From: Semisulcospira habei
Lineage: Eukaryota > Mollusca > Gastropoda > Semisulcospiridae
Direction: 5' to 3'
DNA length: 64,000 nt
Assembly (NCBI GenBank): GCA_036245525.1
Contig: BTPG01000003.1
Location: 136,311,582 to 136,375,581 of the forward strand
The translations under genes and the position numbers were made by a program. Below the pieces are notes generated by a model, which had not been told where the DNA came from, did no database searches, and saw nothing but the letters and a program-made list of their open reading frames with translations. Below, piece by piece: positions 23,637 to 34,070 of the stretch; position 1 is the first letter of the stretch, and each line of letters begins with the position of its first letter.

Positions 23637-23935
23637 AACAAAGGTCATCGGGCAGACGTCGCCCGCAGTAGGCCAGCGCACACCTATTGCCATGAGTCGC
23701 CACGGCTGCAGAATCCTATGAGAATGTATACCTCTTGATGATCGAAAGCGCTGGCTGTGTCCTGGACAGTATTCTCCTTTAGCAAACAAGCGGACAAAGA
23801 GCAGTAGGAAAACTTATAACCTAATTTCTCACACAGCCTCTTCCGTCACCGTGATTCTCCTTTACACTCCTCACAGTCATAGATTCTCAGATTCTCACGA
23901 GCACATGCTGGGAGTTTATGAAAATCTATGCGTGG
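23637..23935. repeat. Fragments of HP-E and HP-A
   Basis: CAAAGGTCATCGGGCAGACG (23639) is one HP-E arm. AGAATCCTATGAGAATGTAT (23710) and CATAGATTCTCAGATTCTC with its partner GAAAATCTATG (23879-23930) are HP-A relics. Confidence 0.5.
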
Positions 23936-24319
23936 TGTCGGCAGAGTTCTCGTCCTTATCACTTGCACATGCCTATTTGGTGTACCGGAGTTCAAAGCTG
24001 TGACTAACTTCCAGAGAAAATAAAATACATTACAATGCAACTGAAAAACAAAAATAAAATTAATAAAATAAAACATAATACATAAAAGTATTTAAATTAA
24101 CTTAAATTAAATTAATGGTAAATGGAAAAACCCCGAGGGGACGCGCAGACAAAATCGAACCTTTGCGATCAGCATCAGTTTCACGGTCTGCAACACACGC
24201 ATAGATTCCTTTTGCGCCCTCCCTTTCAGCAAGGATTTGTTACAATCTATGTGTCTAAAAGATCAGTTACCTGATCCCTTGATTGCTCAAACAAAACAAA
24301 AAAAACAAAAAATAAATTC

Positions 24320-24495
24320 AACCGCAAGAGACATAGATTCTCATGAGCCCCCGCGATTGCGGGGCCTCATGAGGATATATGCCTTTTGCTGACGCCACTT
24401 TGTATGTGTTCCTTGAATGGTATGGTTTTTTGACGTTGAATTAATGAAGACATCTCAGAAACACCGTCTGCGCCCACTGGCAGTGAAGGTTTCAA
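24320..24495. mobile_element. HP-A element, right end recognisable
   Basis: The hairpin is at 24326-24388 (AGAGACATAGATTCTCATGA arm, GCGATTGC tip). The right end ACTGGCAGTGAAGG precedes TTTC. Confidence 0.7.
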
Positions 24496-24812
24496 CAAAC
24501 CGGGCGGCCCTTGTGGTCTTAGTCGATGGCGATTTTCCAGCACAGAGTTGCTGTTTGTTAAAGAACAAGACGAGGAATGTTTCAGTATTCATGACTGTGT
24601 ACAGCTTTGACGAACGATGCTCGCTGACGTTCAGTATTGACACAGAGACGAGAGATTCTCTCCCTCTCCCTGCACCACCCCCCCCCCTCCCCCCCCCTTT
24701 CCCCCAACTCCATTTAGTGAACCTCCACTTCCTCGTCTAAAAAGCGGTACAGGGAACGTAGTGCTCGATGCATAACTATCCTCACGGGACTAAAGCCTTT
24801 ACCTGCTGAACA

Positions 24813-24957
24813 CATCCTTGGTCACAGGTATGGGAGGGATGATCGTTGCCTAGTTGGTCGCTTATTAACACGGGTGGGAGTACATAGCACCATTCAGTAC
24901 TTCTACTGGCGTTATAAGGTGACCAGTTATCAACTATCATCCCATGCCTGTGAGCTT
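24813..24957. repeat. HP-K palindrome
   Basis: CACAGGTATGGGAGGGATGA..TAGTTGGTCGCTTATTAACACG is answered by TATAAGGTGACCAGTTATCA..TCATCCCATGCCTGTG. Confidence 0.55.
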
Positions 24958-25224
24958 CATTACTCAGTTCCTTTGGACGTTGTTAATGGAGGGTACTGCT
25001 ACAGAAGCTTGTTCTGTTTGGCCAGACGAAATTGCTCGTAGTTACTCGTATCAGCTTGGGTTACTTTCACTCGCCACTGTTGATAAGCTTTAGTAAGTGC
25101 GGCTTCGGTGAGTGCGGCGTAAAGTATCCTGTAATGGAAAGGTTTTTGTTTGTCCACTCCATTCGGTTGTTCTTCAAACCCTGGCCATTTCTGGGCAACA
25201 CAGTTCATCACCCAGTTCCTCTCA

Positions 25225-25300
25225 TTTGTAGGTGCAGATTCTCATGAGCCCCTGGGAAAGCAGGGGCTCATGAGAATACTATACGCCTCTTACTGGTTAT
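25225..25300. repeat. HP-A hairpin, diverged
   Basis: GCAGATTCTCATGAGCCCCT around GGGAAAG pairs with AGGGGCTCATGAGAATACT. A further half-arm relic is near 25490-25520. Confidence 0.65.
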
Positions 25301-25689
25301 AATTTAACCCTGTTTTACTTTCATTCCAAAAACTCGGAGGAAGGAACCCGTCAAGTTTACTGACAAATCTGCTCTCAGACGTTGAAAGTAACCCTGATTG
25401 CGTCACCTCCTGCGACTGTGTACCAGAAACTTCGTACCAGCAATAGGCAAACATAAAAGTACATGAAACCCCCCTGCGACTACGTGGACACATACGAATC
25501 CACGCCTCTTGCTGGCGGGAAAGCAGCAGCTGAAGAGTAGTTAACCCCTTCAACGCAAGAGCTAATCGGCGTCTCTGAAAGTCACGTCACGGCCGTCGCC
25601 GCAGATTCATTCCTGACGACGTCTGCTTGAGACACGCTGAGATATAAAGTATAGTCAGCAAATGGCTAAAAGGCATAATTTGCATAATA

Positions 25690-25925
25690 CAAGGGCGGAT
25701 CAGTTACGTCAAGGGGGTGGGGGTGGGTGGGTGGGTGTTCCAACATTTTGTTTACTAGAGGATCTTCAGCCTGAAAAAAAAAAACGGCCGCCCGACTCGA
25801 CGCCGGACCTTGTTTCTCAGTGGCCTAAAAAGCAAAGGGGGTTTGGGAAGGGGGAGAGCGGGGGGGGGGGGGGAGGGAGGGGGGGGGGGGGGGGCGGGGG
25901 ATGGAGAGGGGGAGTGGGTCAGGGG
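25690..25925. repeat. G-rich low-complexity stretch
   Basis: This includes GGGGGTGGGGGTGGGTGGG at 25705 and G runs over 25852-25912. Such G runs lie just upstream of the candidate first exon at 26033 and could form quadruplexes. Confidence 0.8.
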
Positions 25926-25964
25926 AAGGAAGGCGCGCCAAGCGCATAGAGCTGCGTATGCATT

Positions 25965-26040
25965 TTTTGGCAATTCCAGCCTCGCAGCCGGAGTGCGGCG
26001 TCGCACGCTCAGCGGGCGCCGGCACTTTCAAGATGGCGAC
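25965..26040 (+). promoter_or_regulatory. Candidate promoter/start region of the recombinase-like gene
   Basis: This is a short CpG-rich stretch (GCAGCCGGAGTGCGGCGTCG, CAGCGGGCGCCGGC) ending in TTTCAAGATGGCGAC. AAGATGGCG matches both a strong translation-start context and the YY1-type element that overlaps starts of many animal genes. No TATA box is apparent. The assignment rests on this match and on the splice-compatible exon that follows. Confidence 0.35.
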
Positions 26041-26055
26041 GGGTGGATTCATATT
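26033..26055 (+). CDS. Candidate exon 1 of recombinase-like gene
   Basis: ATG GCG ACG GGT GGA TTC ATA TT, then the splice donor GTATGT at 26056. It codes for MATGGFI plus two bases (phase 2). Joining to the acceptor at 27071-27072 makes codon TTG and enters the open frame DALGLCVDTEAAG of exon 2, so the phases agree. Support is consistency of signals only. Confidence 0.4.
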
Positions 26056-26276
26056 GTATGTTTTGTTTTGTATTGTTTAGTCGGCTAAAAATAGGATACT
26101 TTCATGGTATAAATTGGAAACAGTGAATCAGTGTCAGATCCTTTTTACATGATTTGTTAAATAGACAAGGCTTGGGCACGACTGAAAAAGCGTCTGCACT
26201 TACCGGCTGAAGCAGCTCCATTTTCAGAGTTCCGAGGGATAGTGTTCCGACGTCGGTTTGTCTGTCAGTATTTCTG

Positions 26277-26525
26277 CCTCTTCTGTCCGTCAGTGTCTGT
26301 CCGGCAATCAGTCAGTGTCTCTGCCTCTTCTGTCCGTCAGTGTCTGTCCGGCAATCAGTCAGTGTCTCGGCTGCCTCTTCTGTCCGTCAGTGTCTGTCCG
26401 GCAATCAGTCAGTGTCTCGGCTGCCTCTTCTGTCCGTCAGTGTCTGTCCGGCAATCAGTCAGTGTCTCGGCTGCCTCTTCTGTCCGTCAGTGTCTGTCCG
26501 GCAATCAGTCAGTGTCTCTGCCTCT
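26277..26525. repeat. Minisatellite, 47-50 bp unit, about five copies
   Basis: CCTCTTCTGTCCGTCAGTGT starts at 26277, 26324, 26374, 26424 and 26474, with a partial copy at 26521. The central copies are 50 bases. The array lies in the predicted first intron. Confidence 0.9.
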
Positions 26526-26799
26526 TCTCACTGAGTGTCTGTTTTTGCCTCTTCTCTCTCTCCGCTCTCAATCTCTCTCTCCGCTCTCTCTCTCTCAATC
26601 TCTCTCTCTCTCAATCTCTCTCTCTCAATCTCTCTCTCTCTCAATCTCTCTCTCTCTCAATCTCTCTCTCTCTCAATCTCTCTCTCTCTCAATCTCTCTC
26701 TCTCTCAATCTCTCTCTCTCTCAATCTCTCTCTCTCTCAATCTCTCTCTCTCAATCTCTCTCTCTCAATCTCTCAATCTCTCTCTCTCTCTCAATCTCT

Positions 26800-26877
<78 letters not shown>

Positions 26878-26878
26878 A
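26526..26878. repeat. CT-rich array followed by (TG)n
   Basis: (TCTCTCTCAA)n-type repeats run to about 26803, then (TG)n to 26875. Long Ser/Leu and Cys/Val frames here are translations of the repeat. Confidence 0.9.
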
Positions 26879-27072
26879 CCAAATGACTGAACTGGGTTAC
26901 TTTCTTTACCATCCTTATGCAATCTGGGTCTGTGTAAAATTTTGGGTGGCCAGATCAGACACCCATTTTTTCTGAGGGTTGTTTCTGTATTATCTTTCAT
27001 TCAACATTCAGAAAAAAATATCAAAATACGATGTGCCCATTTTAACAGATTTACTTCATCGTTGTGTTTCAG

Positions 27073-27224
27073 GGATGCCCTGGGCCTGTGTGTGGACACG
27101 GAAGCGGCCGGAGTGTTTTCAGATCAATTTGATTGGTCCAACACCGATGAACGGAGTTCCTTCCCTTGCTTAAACGTCTTTCGTCTCCAACGGACGCACC
27201 GGTCATTCTCTCGCATTTGCAGAG
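27073..27224 (+). CDS. Candidate exon 2 of recombinase-like gene
   Basis: The acceptor is CATCGTTGTGTTTCAG (27071-27072) and the donor GAG|GTATTT (27225). The single open frame gives about 50 residues, DALGLCVDTEAAGVFSDQFD onward to RSFSRICR, with no family I recognise. It receives phase 2 from exon 1 and leaves in phase 1, which exon 3 can accept. Confidence 0.45.
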
Positions 27225-27715
27225 GTATTTTATGCAATATTTCTTAGTTAAGAGCACGCCCAAATGAACTTGTTCAGTGCAGTTATTTAACTGAGAGATG
27301 CCTCCAATCCCCGTACCCGTTTGGCCCAGAAAAATAAGGCGTCTGCTTTCAAACGTGTCTTCGGCCGCACCGGCCGGGCCTGACCGTTGAGTCTTGTAGT
27401 AAATGATAATAGAACCCCACGATTTTAACAAAAGCTTTCTTCTTCAATGAAAGGAATTCGTTCAATAACCCCATTACAAGGTCAATCTGCCACGCGATTT
27501 TGTTTCTTCTTTCTTTTTTTTTTCTGACGTGTTAACTTGCCACATGCATGCACAGTAACTATCAGTTGACTTTTTTTTTTTTTTAAAAACAAAAATGGCG
27601 CCAGATTTCAATCCTCGTTCGCAAAACTGCCTCGCGATTCGAAGAACGAACGTCCACAAACAGGTCTCGTTTAGGAATGTGCAACTGAAGTATCGCTTTT
27701 TACTGTATTGCCAGT

Positions 27716-28274
27716 TTTTAGTTCTCAGGGTCACCCTGGTCAGCCCCACAGGGTGGGTTTTTCTCTCAATTCTGGGGCATGCATGTGTTTCTGTCTACCC
27801 TTTGTCCATTCACCTGTATAAATTTGCCTTTTTAAAACTCTCCCTACTGTCTGCACTGCCTGTAGCTCTTGATATTGGATGTGTGTTGCTAAATGGTCTT
27901 AGCTTTATGTCTTGGCCCCATGTGTTAGGTTTATTTAACTCATTCTACCCCAGACACACCACGGCAGGATAAGGATCCACCATGATAGTTCAAGGGTGAT
28001 GCCAGAATAGCTTGGCGCCTACGGGCGCCAAGCTATTCTGGCATCTCCCTTGAACTATCATGGTCGATCTGTGCCCTGCACTGCAATGCAGTCTTGAGAG
28101 GACAGGGGCAAAATTTAAGGATTTTGGTGTTGGGGTAGAATGAGTTAACGTATTTGACCGGCAGGCGACATACATGGCAATGTTCTGTTTAGGTGGGTTT
28201 TTTTTCACAAGCAGTGCAGGCACGTCCTGAGAAAGCCTAGTGGCTGTCGGGACGTTAAGCAATGTACAATCAAT
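27716..28274 (+). mobile_element. SN family SINE-like copy, split by an HP-B element
   Basis: 27716-27934 and 28149-28274 together make one SN copy in the plus-sense orientation (GGTCACCCTGGTCAGCCCCA to GGGACGTTAAGCAATGTACA). The interruption is the HP-B element at 27939-28144. The copy lies in predicted intron 2, and its tail ends just upstream of the candidate exon 3 acceptor. Confidence 0.9.
27939..28144. mobile_element. HP-B element, complete, TTAA duplication proven
   Basis: 206 bp with perfect ends CTCATTCTACCCC and GGGGTAGAATGAG. TTAA occurs at 27935-27938 and 28145-28148. The SN consensus has GTTTATTTAACGTATTTG at this point with TTAA once, so the insertion duplicated TTAA. The hairpin at 27979-28070 reads CCATGATAGTTCAAGGGTGA..GGCGCC tip. 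A TTAA duplication fits piggyBac, Kolobok or Sola3 type transposases; the terminal sequence alone does not decide. Confidence 0.93.
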
Positions 28275-28291
28275 CTGATTCAAAATGTCAG

Positions 28292-28509
28292 TTGGTTTAC
28301 ATGGTTGTATTGGACATGTTCTCAGCAACACCATTTTGGTCACACCGGCTCAGGACTTTCTGGCACACACCCAGCGCCGGATGGCAGCAGGATGTCCAAA
28401 CCCATCGGGATCTATGCTGCAGAATCATGGCCCCCCAGCCTCTGCCACAGAGGGTGCGTCTGGTAGGAGGGTGCATGGACGGCAGCGGAATGCTCCCAAT
28501 TACAAACTG
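28292..28509 (+). CDS. Candidate exon 3 of recombinase-like gene
   Basis: The end is firm: AACTACAAACTG|GTAAGT, donor at 28510. The reading frame closes in phase 0 (NAPNYKL), as required by exon 4. The start is uncertain. AG at 28290-28291 or at 28389-28390 both accept phase 1 from exon 2; neither has a strong pyrimidine tract, and an SN insertion ends directly upstream. The encoded 40-70 residues are rich in R, G, S and P (ASATEGASGRRVHGRQRN), with no recognised domain. A separate ATG at 28381 could alternatively be a start codon. Confidence 0.45.
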
Positions 28510-28626
28510 GTAAGTAAAGTGATTCTATGATCATCTTCATTTTATTGGCTGGCGTGCGTGCGAAGCAAAAGTGAGTTTATGTTCTGGGCCACTGGTCGTC
28601 CGTCCGTCGTCCATGGTAAACTTTAA

Positions 28627-29391
28627 CTCATTCTACCCCAACACCAAAATCCTTAAATTTTGCCCCTGTCCTCTCAAGACCGCATTGCAGCGCAGGACAC
28701 AGATCGACCATGATAGTTCAAGGGTGATGCCAGAATAGCTTGGCGCCCGTAGGCGCCAAGCTGTTCTGGCATCACCTTTGAACTATCATGGTCGATCCTT
28801 ATCCCAGGGTGGGATTCTTCCGCGTTTCCGCGGATTTCCGTGGAAATTCTTTCACAATTCCGCTGAAGCATATTTATTTTCCGCGTCTAATAACAACAAA
28901 AAAGACGAGAAAAAAAAAAATCTTCTTAAATGGCAAAAAAATCTCAAATGGGTTGGATTTGTATGTAGTTTGGTTCACTATCGCCCGACACTTCCAGTAG
29001 CTTTAGGTCGCAGTGGAAAATGGCGGTGAAAAAGGATATTGTCCAAGACAGAGTGCCGTTTAGTGTGCATCTGAACATAAACTGGTACGCACATTCCATT
29101 TTTATACTGCAGATCAGGAGTGTCATAACAAAGTCCATTTTCGGGTGTGTTTGGTCTCGCTCCCCCTGTCGGTTTTTGGATACTTTGGTGAACGGTGGAC
29201 ACGCGTGCCTATCCCCCCCCCCCCCCCCCCCCCCTGTCGTTTGATTTTTCGGCCGCTGAAAATGAAGGACATGAAACCACCCCCCCACCCCCCCCCCCCC
29301 CCCACCAATGTCGTTTGATTTTCCGCGTTTTCTTTCTTACTAGAATCCCACCCCTGTTATCCTGCTGTGGTGTGTCTGGGGGTAGAATGAG
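28627..29391. mobile_element. HP-B element interrupted by a 552-bp element
   Basis: TTAA at 28623-28626 and 29392-29395 flank CTCATTCTACCCCAACACC and GGGGGTAGAATGAG. The hairpin is at 28704-28797. The element is split after TTATCC by the insertion at 28805-29356. It lies inside predicted intron 3. Confidence 0.9.
28805..29356. mobile_element. Nested DNA-transposon-like element with CAGGG ends
   Basis: It begins CAGGGTGGGATTCT and ends AGAATCCCACCCCTG, inverted repeats with one indel. It is flanked by TTATCC at 28799-28804 and 29357-29362. The uninterrupted HP-B body reads CCTTATC-TTGCTGTGG, with one copy. The inside has GC-rich CCGCGTTTCCGCGG ends, long C runs and a duplicated TGTCGTTTGATTTTC block. 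It has no ORF and is non-autonomous. CAG ends suggest hAT or a related class, but six bases of duplication is not the usual eight. Confidence 0.75.
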
Positions 29392-29731
29392 TTAACGGTG
29401 GCATTTTCTCGGAGACTATTCAAGCCACATTCTTCAAGCTTGGCCCAAGGATACTTTGTGGCAAGACCTTTTTAAACATGCCAATTTGAGTGACCTCTCT
29501 CAAAGGGTCACGCAGGGTTGACAAATGTGTGAAAACTGCTTGCATTTTCAGAAAACGTGGATTTTGACTGCTGCAGAAGCCAGCCCTCGTCACCGAGGTC
29601 ACACATATGTAAATCGGTCATACACGGAATTACTCTTTTTATTCTTGTGCAAGGCCCCTTTAAACCAAAATTGGGCTGTTTCTGTTTCTAAGGCAGCTTT
29701 GGTTTTAATCTTTCTTTCTTTCTTTCTCCAG

Positions 29732-32148
29732 TTGGCAAATGGCGCCTGGGATGGACCCGAGACTGAGAGCAGTGCCAGCGCATCGCAATACGAGGGCAGC
29801 GATGACGAGGAGTTTGTTCCTGGCTCGAGCTCACCTGATTCAGAGGGTGTGTCAGCATCAATTGCTGGGATCTCGGACATAGACAGTATTGTATCGACTA
29901 TGTTAGATTTCATCAAAGTGGCAGGTTTGGGGTGGCCAGGTGTTGGTGACGCTAGTACCAGCAAGGTGCAGTGTGCGTTAGGGGGTGGCAATGAGAATGT
30001 GGATAGGCAGGAGGAACATGATGCTGGAAAGAGTGGGGAAAGAGCACTTACAGAAGAAACGGGTGTGCACGTGTCGCAGAGAGGGAAAGGAAAGTACAAA
30101 TGGGACAAGAAACATGCATGCAAATTGTGTGGCAAGCTTGTCTTGAAAATGAGCACGCACTTACAGATGTCCATGCAGATGAGGCTGACGTTGCTAAAAT
30201 TTTGTCGATGAAAAAAGGGACCAAGCAGAGACGTCGAGCATGGATCAGACTACAAGATGAGGGTGATTACATGCATAACGTTGCTGTTCTTGAAAACAAA
30301 TCCGGATGTTTGATTCCTAAGTATCGCACCAAAACTAGTAAGGTAGACGACCTTCTCGCCTGTAGCCATTGCAAAGGGCTCTATCAAAAAAAGCTGATCT
30401 CTGTACACTCAAAACGTTGCTGTCAGAAGCCAGGAGGGTTTCAGATCACTCGGCGAGGGGACGCCGCTCGCCGTGGTCGGCTCATGCTTCCAATACCCTT
30501 AGACGTTGAATTTTCCTTCTACCACAAGGTCTTGGCTACCCAGAGAGATGATGAGATAAGCCGTCTCATCAGAACTGACCCCTTGCTTCTTGAGTATGGA
30601 AAGAGATTATTTGACCGCAGGGACATTGAAGAACACACGGCTGGCCAAATCAGCTCCAGGATGCGGGAGTTAGGGAGACTGTTGAAGATTATCAGAGTGA
30701 GGTCAGAAATGAAAATCGCAAGTTTAAATGCTGTGATCAATTCAGCTAGCTTTGATCATGTTGTCCTGGCTGTAAAAGAGCTAGCAGATTTTGATGAGGA
30801 CACACATCAGTTCAAAAAAGGCAATCTCGCAATGCGCATAGGCCATGCTTTGAAAAAGTGTTCACAGATCAAACAGTCACAGGCATCCAAACAGCTTGGA
30901 CAGGGTTCAGACGACAGGTGGCGACAGGAGCTCTCTGAGGCGCAGCGGTTTGACTCTGTCTTCAACGGGGACTGGTATGATTGTGTGTCCGCTACAGCAG
31001 CCCAGTCGGTCGGGAAAATGACCATGAACAAACCCAAGCTGATCCCATCATGTGAAGATGTGAGGAAGGTCCAACAGCTTCTTGAGACAAGGATGGTTTC
31101 GGAAGATTATCCGACAGTGGTTAAAGCAACTCTTTGTGCTGTATCACTTTTCAACCGAAAACGAGGGGGAGAAGTTCAGAGAATGAAGGTGTCAGACTTC
31201 CAGAATGCTAAGATTGGATCGATCACCAATCAAGATATCTTGAAAGGTCTCACAGAGGTTGAGAAGAAAATGGTGAATCATTTTCAGCGAGTGGAAATCA
31301 GAGGCAAGTTTAATAGGAGTGTTCCCGTTTTGCTGACGAAGAAGATGATGACAACTGTGGACAGAATCCTTCAAATGAGGCAATCAGTGCCAGCTCTCGC
31401 TGATTCCCAGTACATCTTTGCCACACCTTCTGGTCAGAGGCCTTACAGAGGCCATGATGTTCTGAAGGCCCATGCCCTAGAAGCAGGGGTGTCATACCCA
31501 GCCATGTTCACATTTACTCAGTTGCGGAAACAGGTTGCAACTTTGGCTCAGTCAATGGCCATCTCGGAGTTAGACCAGGATCAGCTGGCAGATTTCCTTG
31601 GCCATGATATTCGGATACATCGCCATATCTACCGCCAACCTCAAGACGTCCTTCAAAAGGCAAAAGTGGCAAAGATTCTTCTGTCAGTTAACAATGGGAT
31701 GACAGATTTTGAGAGTTGCATTAGAGCTGAGCTGGGCGATGATGAAGAGATTGACTTTGACAATGAAGACGCATCAGAAACTGGCAGAGAGGTCTCGGGG
31801 GGAACAGCACCTGTGAATGAAGCAAGTAGCAAGTCAGCAACACAGGAATCGATGAGCATGACGGAGAAAAGACGTCCAGAGCCTGATGACAATCTAGATA
31901 GTTTTGATGATGACAGTACTGCGTCAGCTCCTGTTCGAAAGAAAGCTAGATTTACAAGAAAACCATGGGGGGAAGCTGAAGAGAAAGCTGTTCAAACTCG
32001 TTTCAAGACACACCTCGTCATGAACAAACTTCCTGGAAAGGCCGAGATACAGTATGCAATGGCGCTGGAACCTGCACTTAGACATAGGCGCTGGACAAAC
32101 ATTAAGGATTACGTCCGCAACAGACTGAAAAAGTTACAAAAGAAATGA
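29732..32148 (+). CDS. Tyrosine-recombinase-like zinc-finger protein, main exon (one frameshift)
   Basis: The acceptor TTTCTTTCTCCAG (29719-29731) opens the frame LANGAWDG in phase 0. An acidic, Ser-rich leader (SDDEEFVPGSSSPDSEG) precedes a C2H2-type finger: Cys codons at 30119 and 30128, His at 30158, then His at 30172 in the next frame. A one-base loss near 30164-30167 breaks it. The second frame runs to the stop at 32148. In that frame, numbering from 30100, a C2HC finger has C88, C91, H103 and C107. The catalytic-type residues are R355 in FNRKRGGEV (Arg-x-x-Glu), K403 in RGK, R476 in TFTQLRK (Thr473 where the family has His), and H502 with Y511 in LADFLGH-x8-Y. This order and spacing match tyrosine recombinases. 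The C-terminus has an NLS-like KKAR and a Myb/SANT-like W-rich helical segment (KPWGEAEEKAV; RRWTNIKDYV). Similar multi-copy proteins exist in fishes and invertebrates as far as I recall. It may be a host-adopted recombinase or a Crypton-like relic. The role is unknown. Confidence 0.8.
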
Positions 32149-33417
32149 ATTGAGCCGCCACTCGCAGCATTTTCGATTTCATACAGATTTATTACATCAG
32201 TGTTATTATTGGGGTGGTTTCAGCATGTATAGCCTGCTTTTTTATCTGATGGACGCCTGGATCATTTGTGACCCTCTCTCTCACAAAATCAGTCTTAAGA
32301 ACTCGCATTTTGGATGTTTTGACATATATGCATTTATGAAAACTACAGTGTTTGCTGATTACTGTGATATATGACTGTATGCTGTAGTGCAAAAATTGTA
32401 AAAGCTGTTCTTAAGTGTTTAAAGTTGTTAAAGCCTCCGGCGGCCATTTTGAGAAAACAGCCTGTGAAGTTTCTGTGTGCAGCATAATTGGGGCCAAGGG
32501 CAGACTTTTAAAATCATTTTTTACCTATTTAATGGCATTTTTCATGATAAAGATTTTAACCATACGATACTTTGGTGTATGTAGAATACATTTCTCCCAA
32601 AAAGTGAAAATGCCCCAGATTGACCCCCCCCCCCCCCCCCCCACCACATATTATTGCGTGTAGTGCTTGTTGGCTCGCTGCGAGTTAAGACTGGTTTCGT
32701 GAGAAAGGGTCACATTTTGTATACTGTATAACCTTTGGATTTGCAAAACGAAACAGCCGGCTGGGGACAAAAGACAATATAATAAGATAAGAAAACCATT
32801 GACAATGTAAAAATTGATTACAAGAGTGTTATTGGGGGGGGGGGGGGGGGGATCATTTTGTAATATACTGCATGCCATTTTAAAAACTCTGCAAATGAAA
32901 GAATCAGAGCATGGAATTTTCCTCTTTTTGGCGGATTTCCGCTTAAATGAAGCTGCCATTCCGCCGAATTTCCGCCGAAAACAAAATCGTAAAGTCACTA
33001 TTCCAATACCGTGTTTCGTGATCTTTATGTGGCGGATATCCCCAAATCGCGTATTGAAAATTGAGCGAGGCGTTAGCTTTAGCTCGCACAGGTCACTTCC
33101 GGTCTTCAGTGGAGTCGTAGTCTGGTCAAAATACGGCGAAGAGAAAATACTTAAACGCGGAGACAGAATAGACGTCAGACGATTCTGGAGCCAAGAATAT
33201 TTGGAGATGGACTTGGCTCGAGAAAAGCGTAAACGACGAGCTCCGCGCTCAGTGTATTCGCAAGTTAGCGGCCTGTGGGCAGGCGTATTGCCGCGAACTG
33301 CGCAGAGTTGATATTAACTACGCGGCCGCGTAGCACTTGATGCTCACGTGTCTACAGCGAAACACAAGAAAGCTAAAAGCAGTGCCATTGGAAATATTAC
33401 TCATGATGGTGAATAAA
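32149..33417 (+). other. Putative 3' untranslated region and flank
   Basis: No stop-free domain follows the TGA. A C run (32619-32642) and a G run (32827-32850) are present. TTCCGCCGAATTTCCGCC near 32960 resembles the ends of the 552-bp nested element. The first clear AATAAA is at 33412-33417 and another at 33992. Which is used cannot be told. Confidence 0.4.
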
Positions 33418-34066
33418 TTTATTACAATGTATTTTTTCCCAGTAAAGTTTGATGAAATTATGTTGAAAAATCTATATAACCTTTCTCCAGCTCAGTGACC
33501 ATGGTACATAGTATTAAATAAGAGATAAAAGGAATCCATACTTACAGCTGATTAAGCAGAGATTATTAAAGAAAGTATATATATTATATAATTAAACTCA
33601 AATTTTAAAAAAAAATGGAAAGACATTCAGATGTATTTTGAATAAGCATTTGGATATAAATATTCTGTTGAATACTTTGTTTTAGTATAACTTTTAAACC
33701 TTTGACACAAAAAATAAAAAGTGCACCCCAAAAATAAGAAAAAAAAAGCAAGATTTTTAGGTGGTTAAACTGCTCAGTTTCTCTCTAAAATGCACCAGAT
33801 TGCACAAATTTTAATGTAAATTTTCAAAAAATTTTCCGGGGGGGCATGCCCCCGGACCCCCCTAGTGAAAAGGGGTTTTCCTCTTTTTTTAGTACGAGTA
33901 ATTCCATGCTCTGAAGAATGGTTGGTTGTACTGCCATACCATTTTGCAAATGAAAGAATGGCTGGTTGTTTGTTGGAGACGAAAGACGTTAAATAAAGGC
34001 TGAAGTTTCAAGTGATTTCTTATGTTGTCAGTTAGTTAATTAATGTCAGTGTTCTGTTCTGTCATT
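33418..34066. other. AT-rich, no gene
   Basis: A-rich and T-rich spacer with a short perfect palindrome GGGGGCATGCCCCC at 33839-33853. Nothing coding. Confidence 0.5.
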
Positions 34067-34070
34067 TTAA

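Noticed and set aside
26242..26975. Ser/Leu-rich proteins of ~210 residues
   Set aside because: They follow the 50-bp minisatellite and the CT and TG arrays in several frames.
29599..30174. 191-codon minus-strand frame
   Set aside because: It is antisense to the zinc-finger exon, which has domain and splice support.
26033..32148. The recombinase-like protein as mobiliser of the TTAA elements
   Set aside because: Tyrosine recombinases do not create TTAA duplications, and no shared ends link them.
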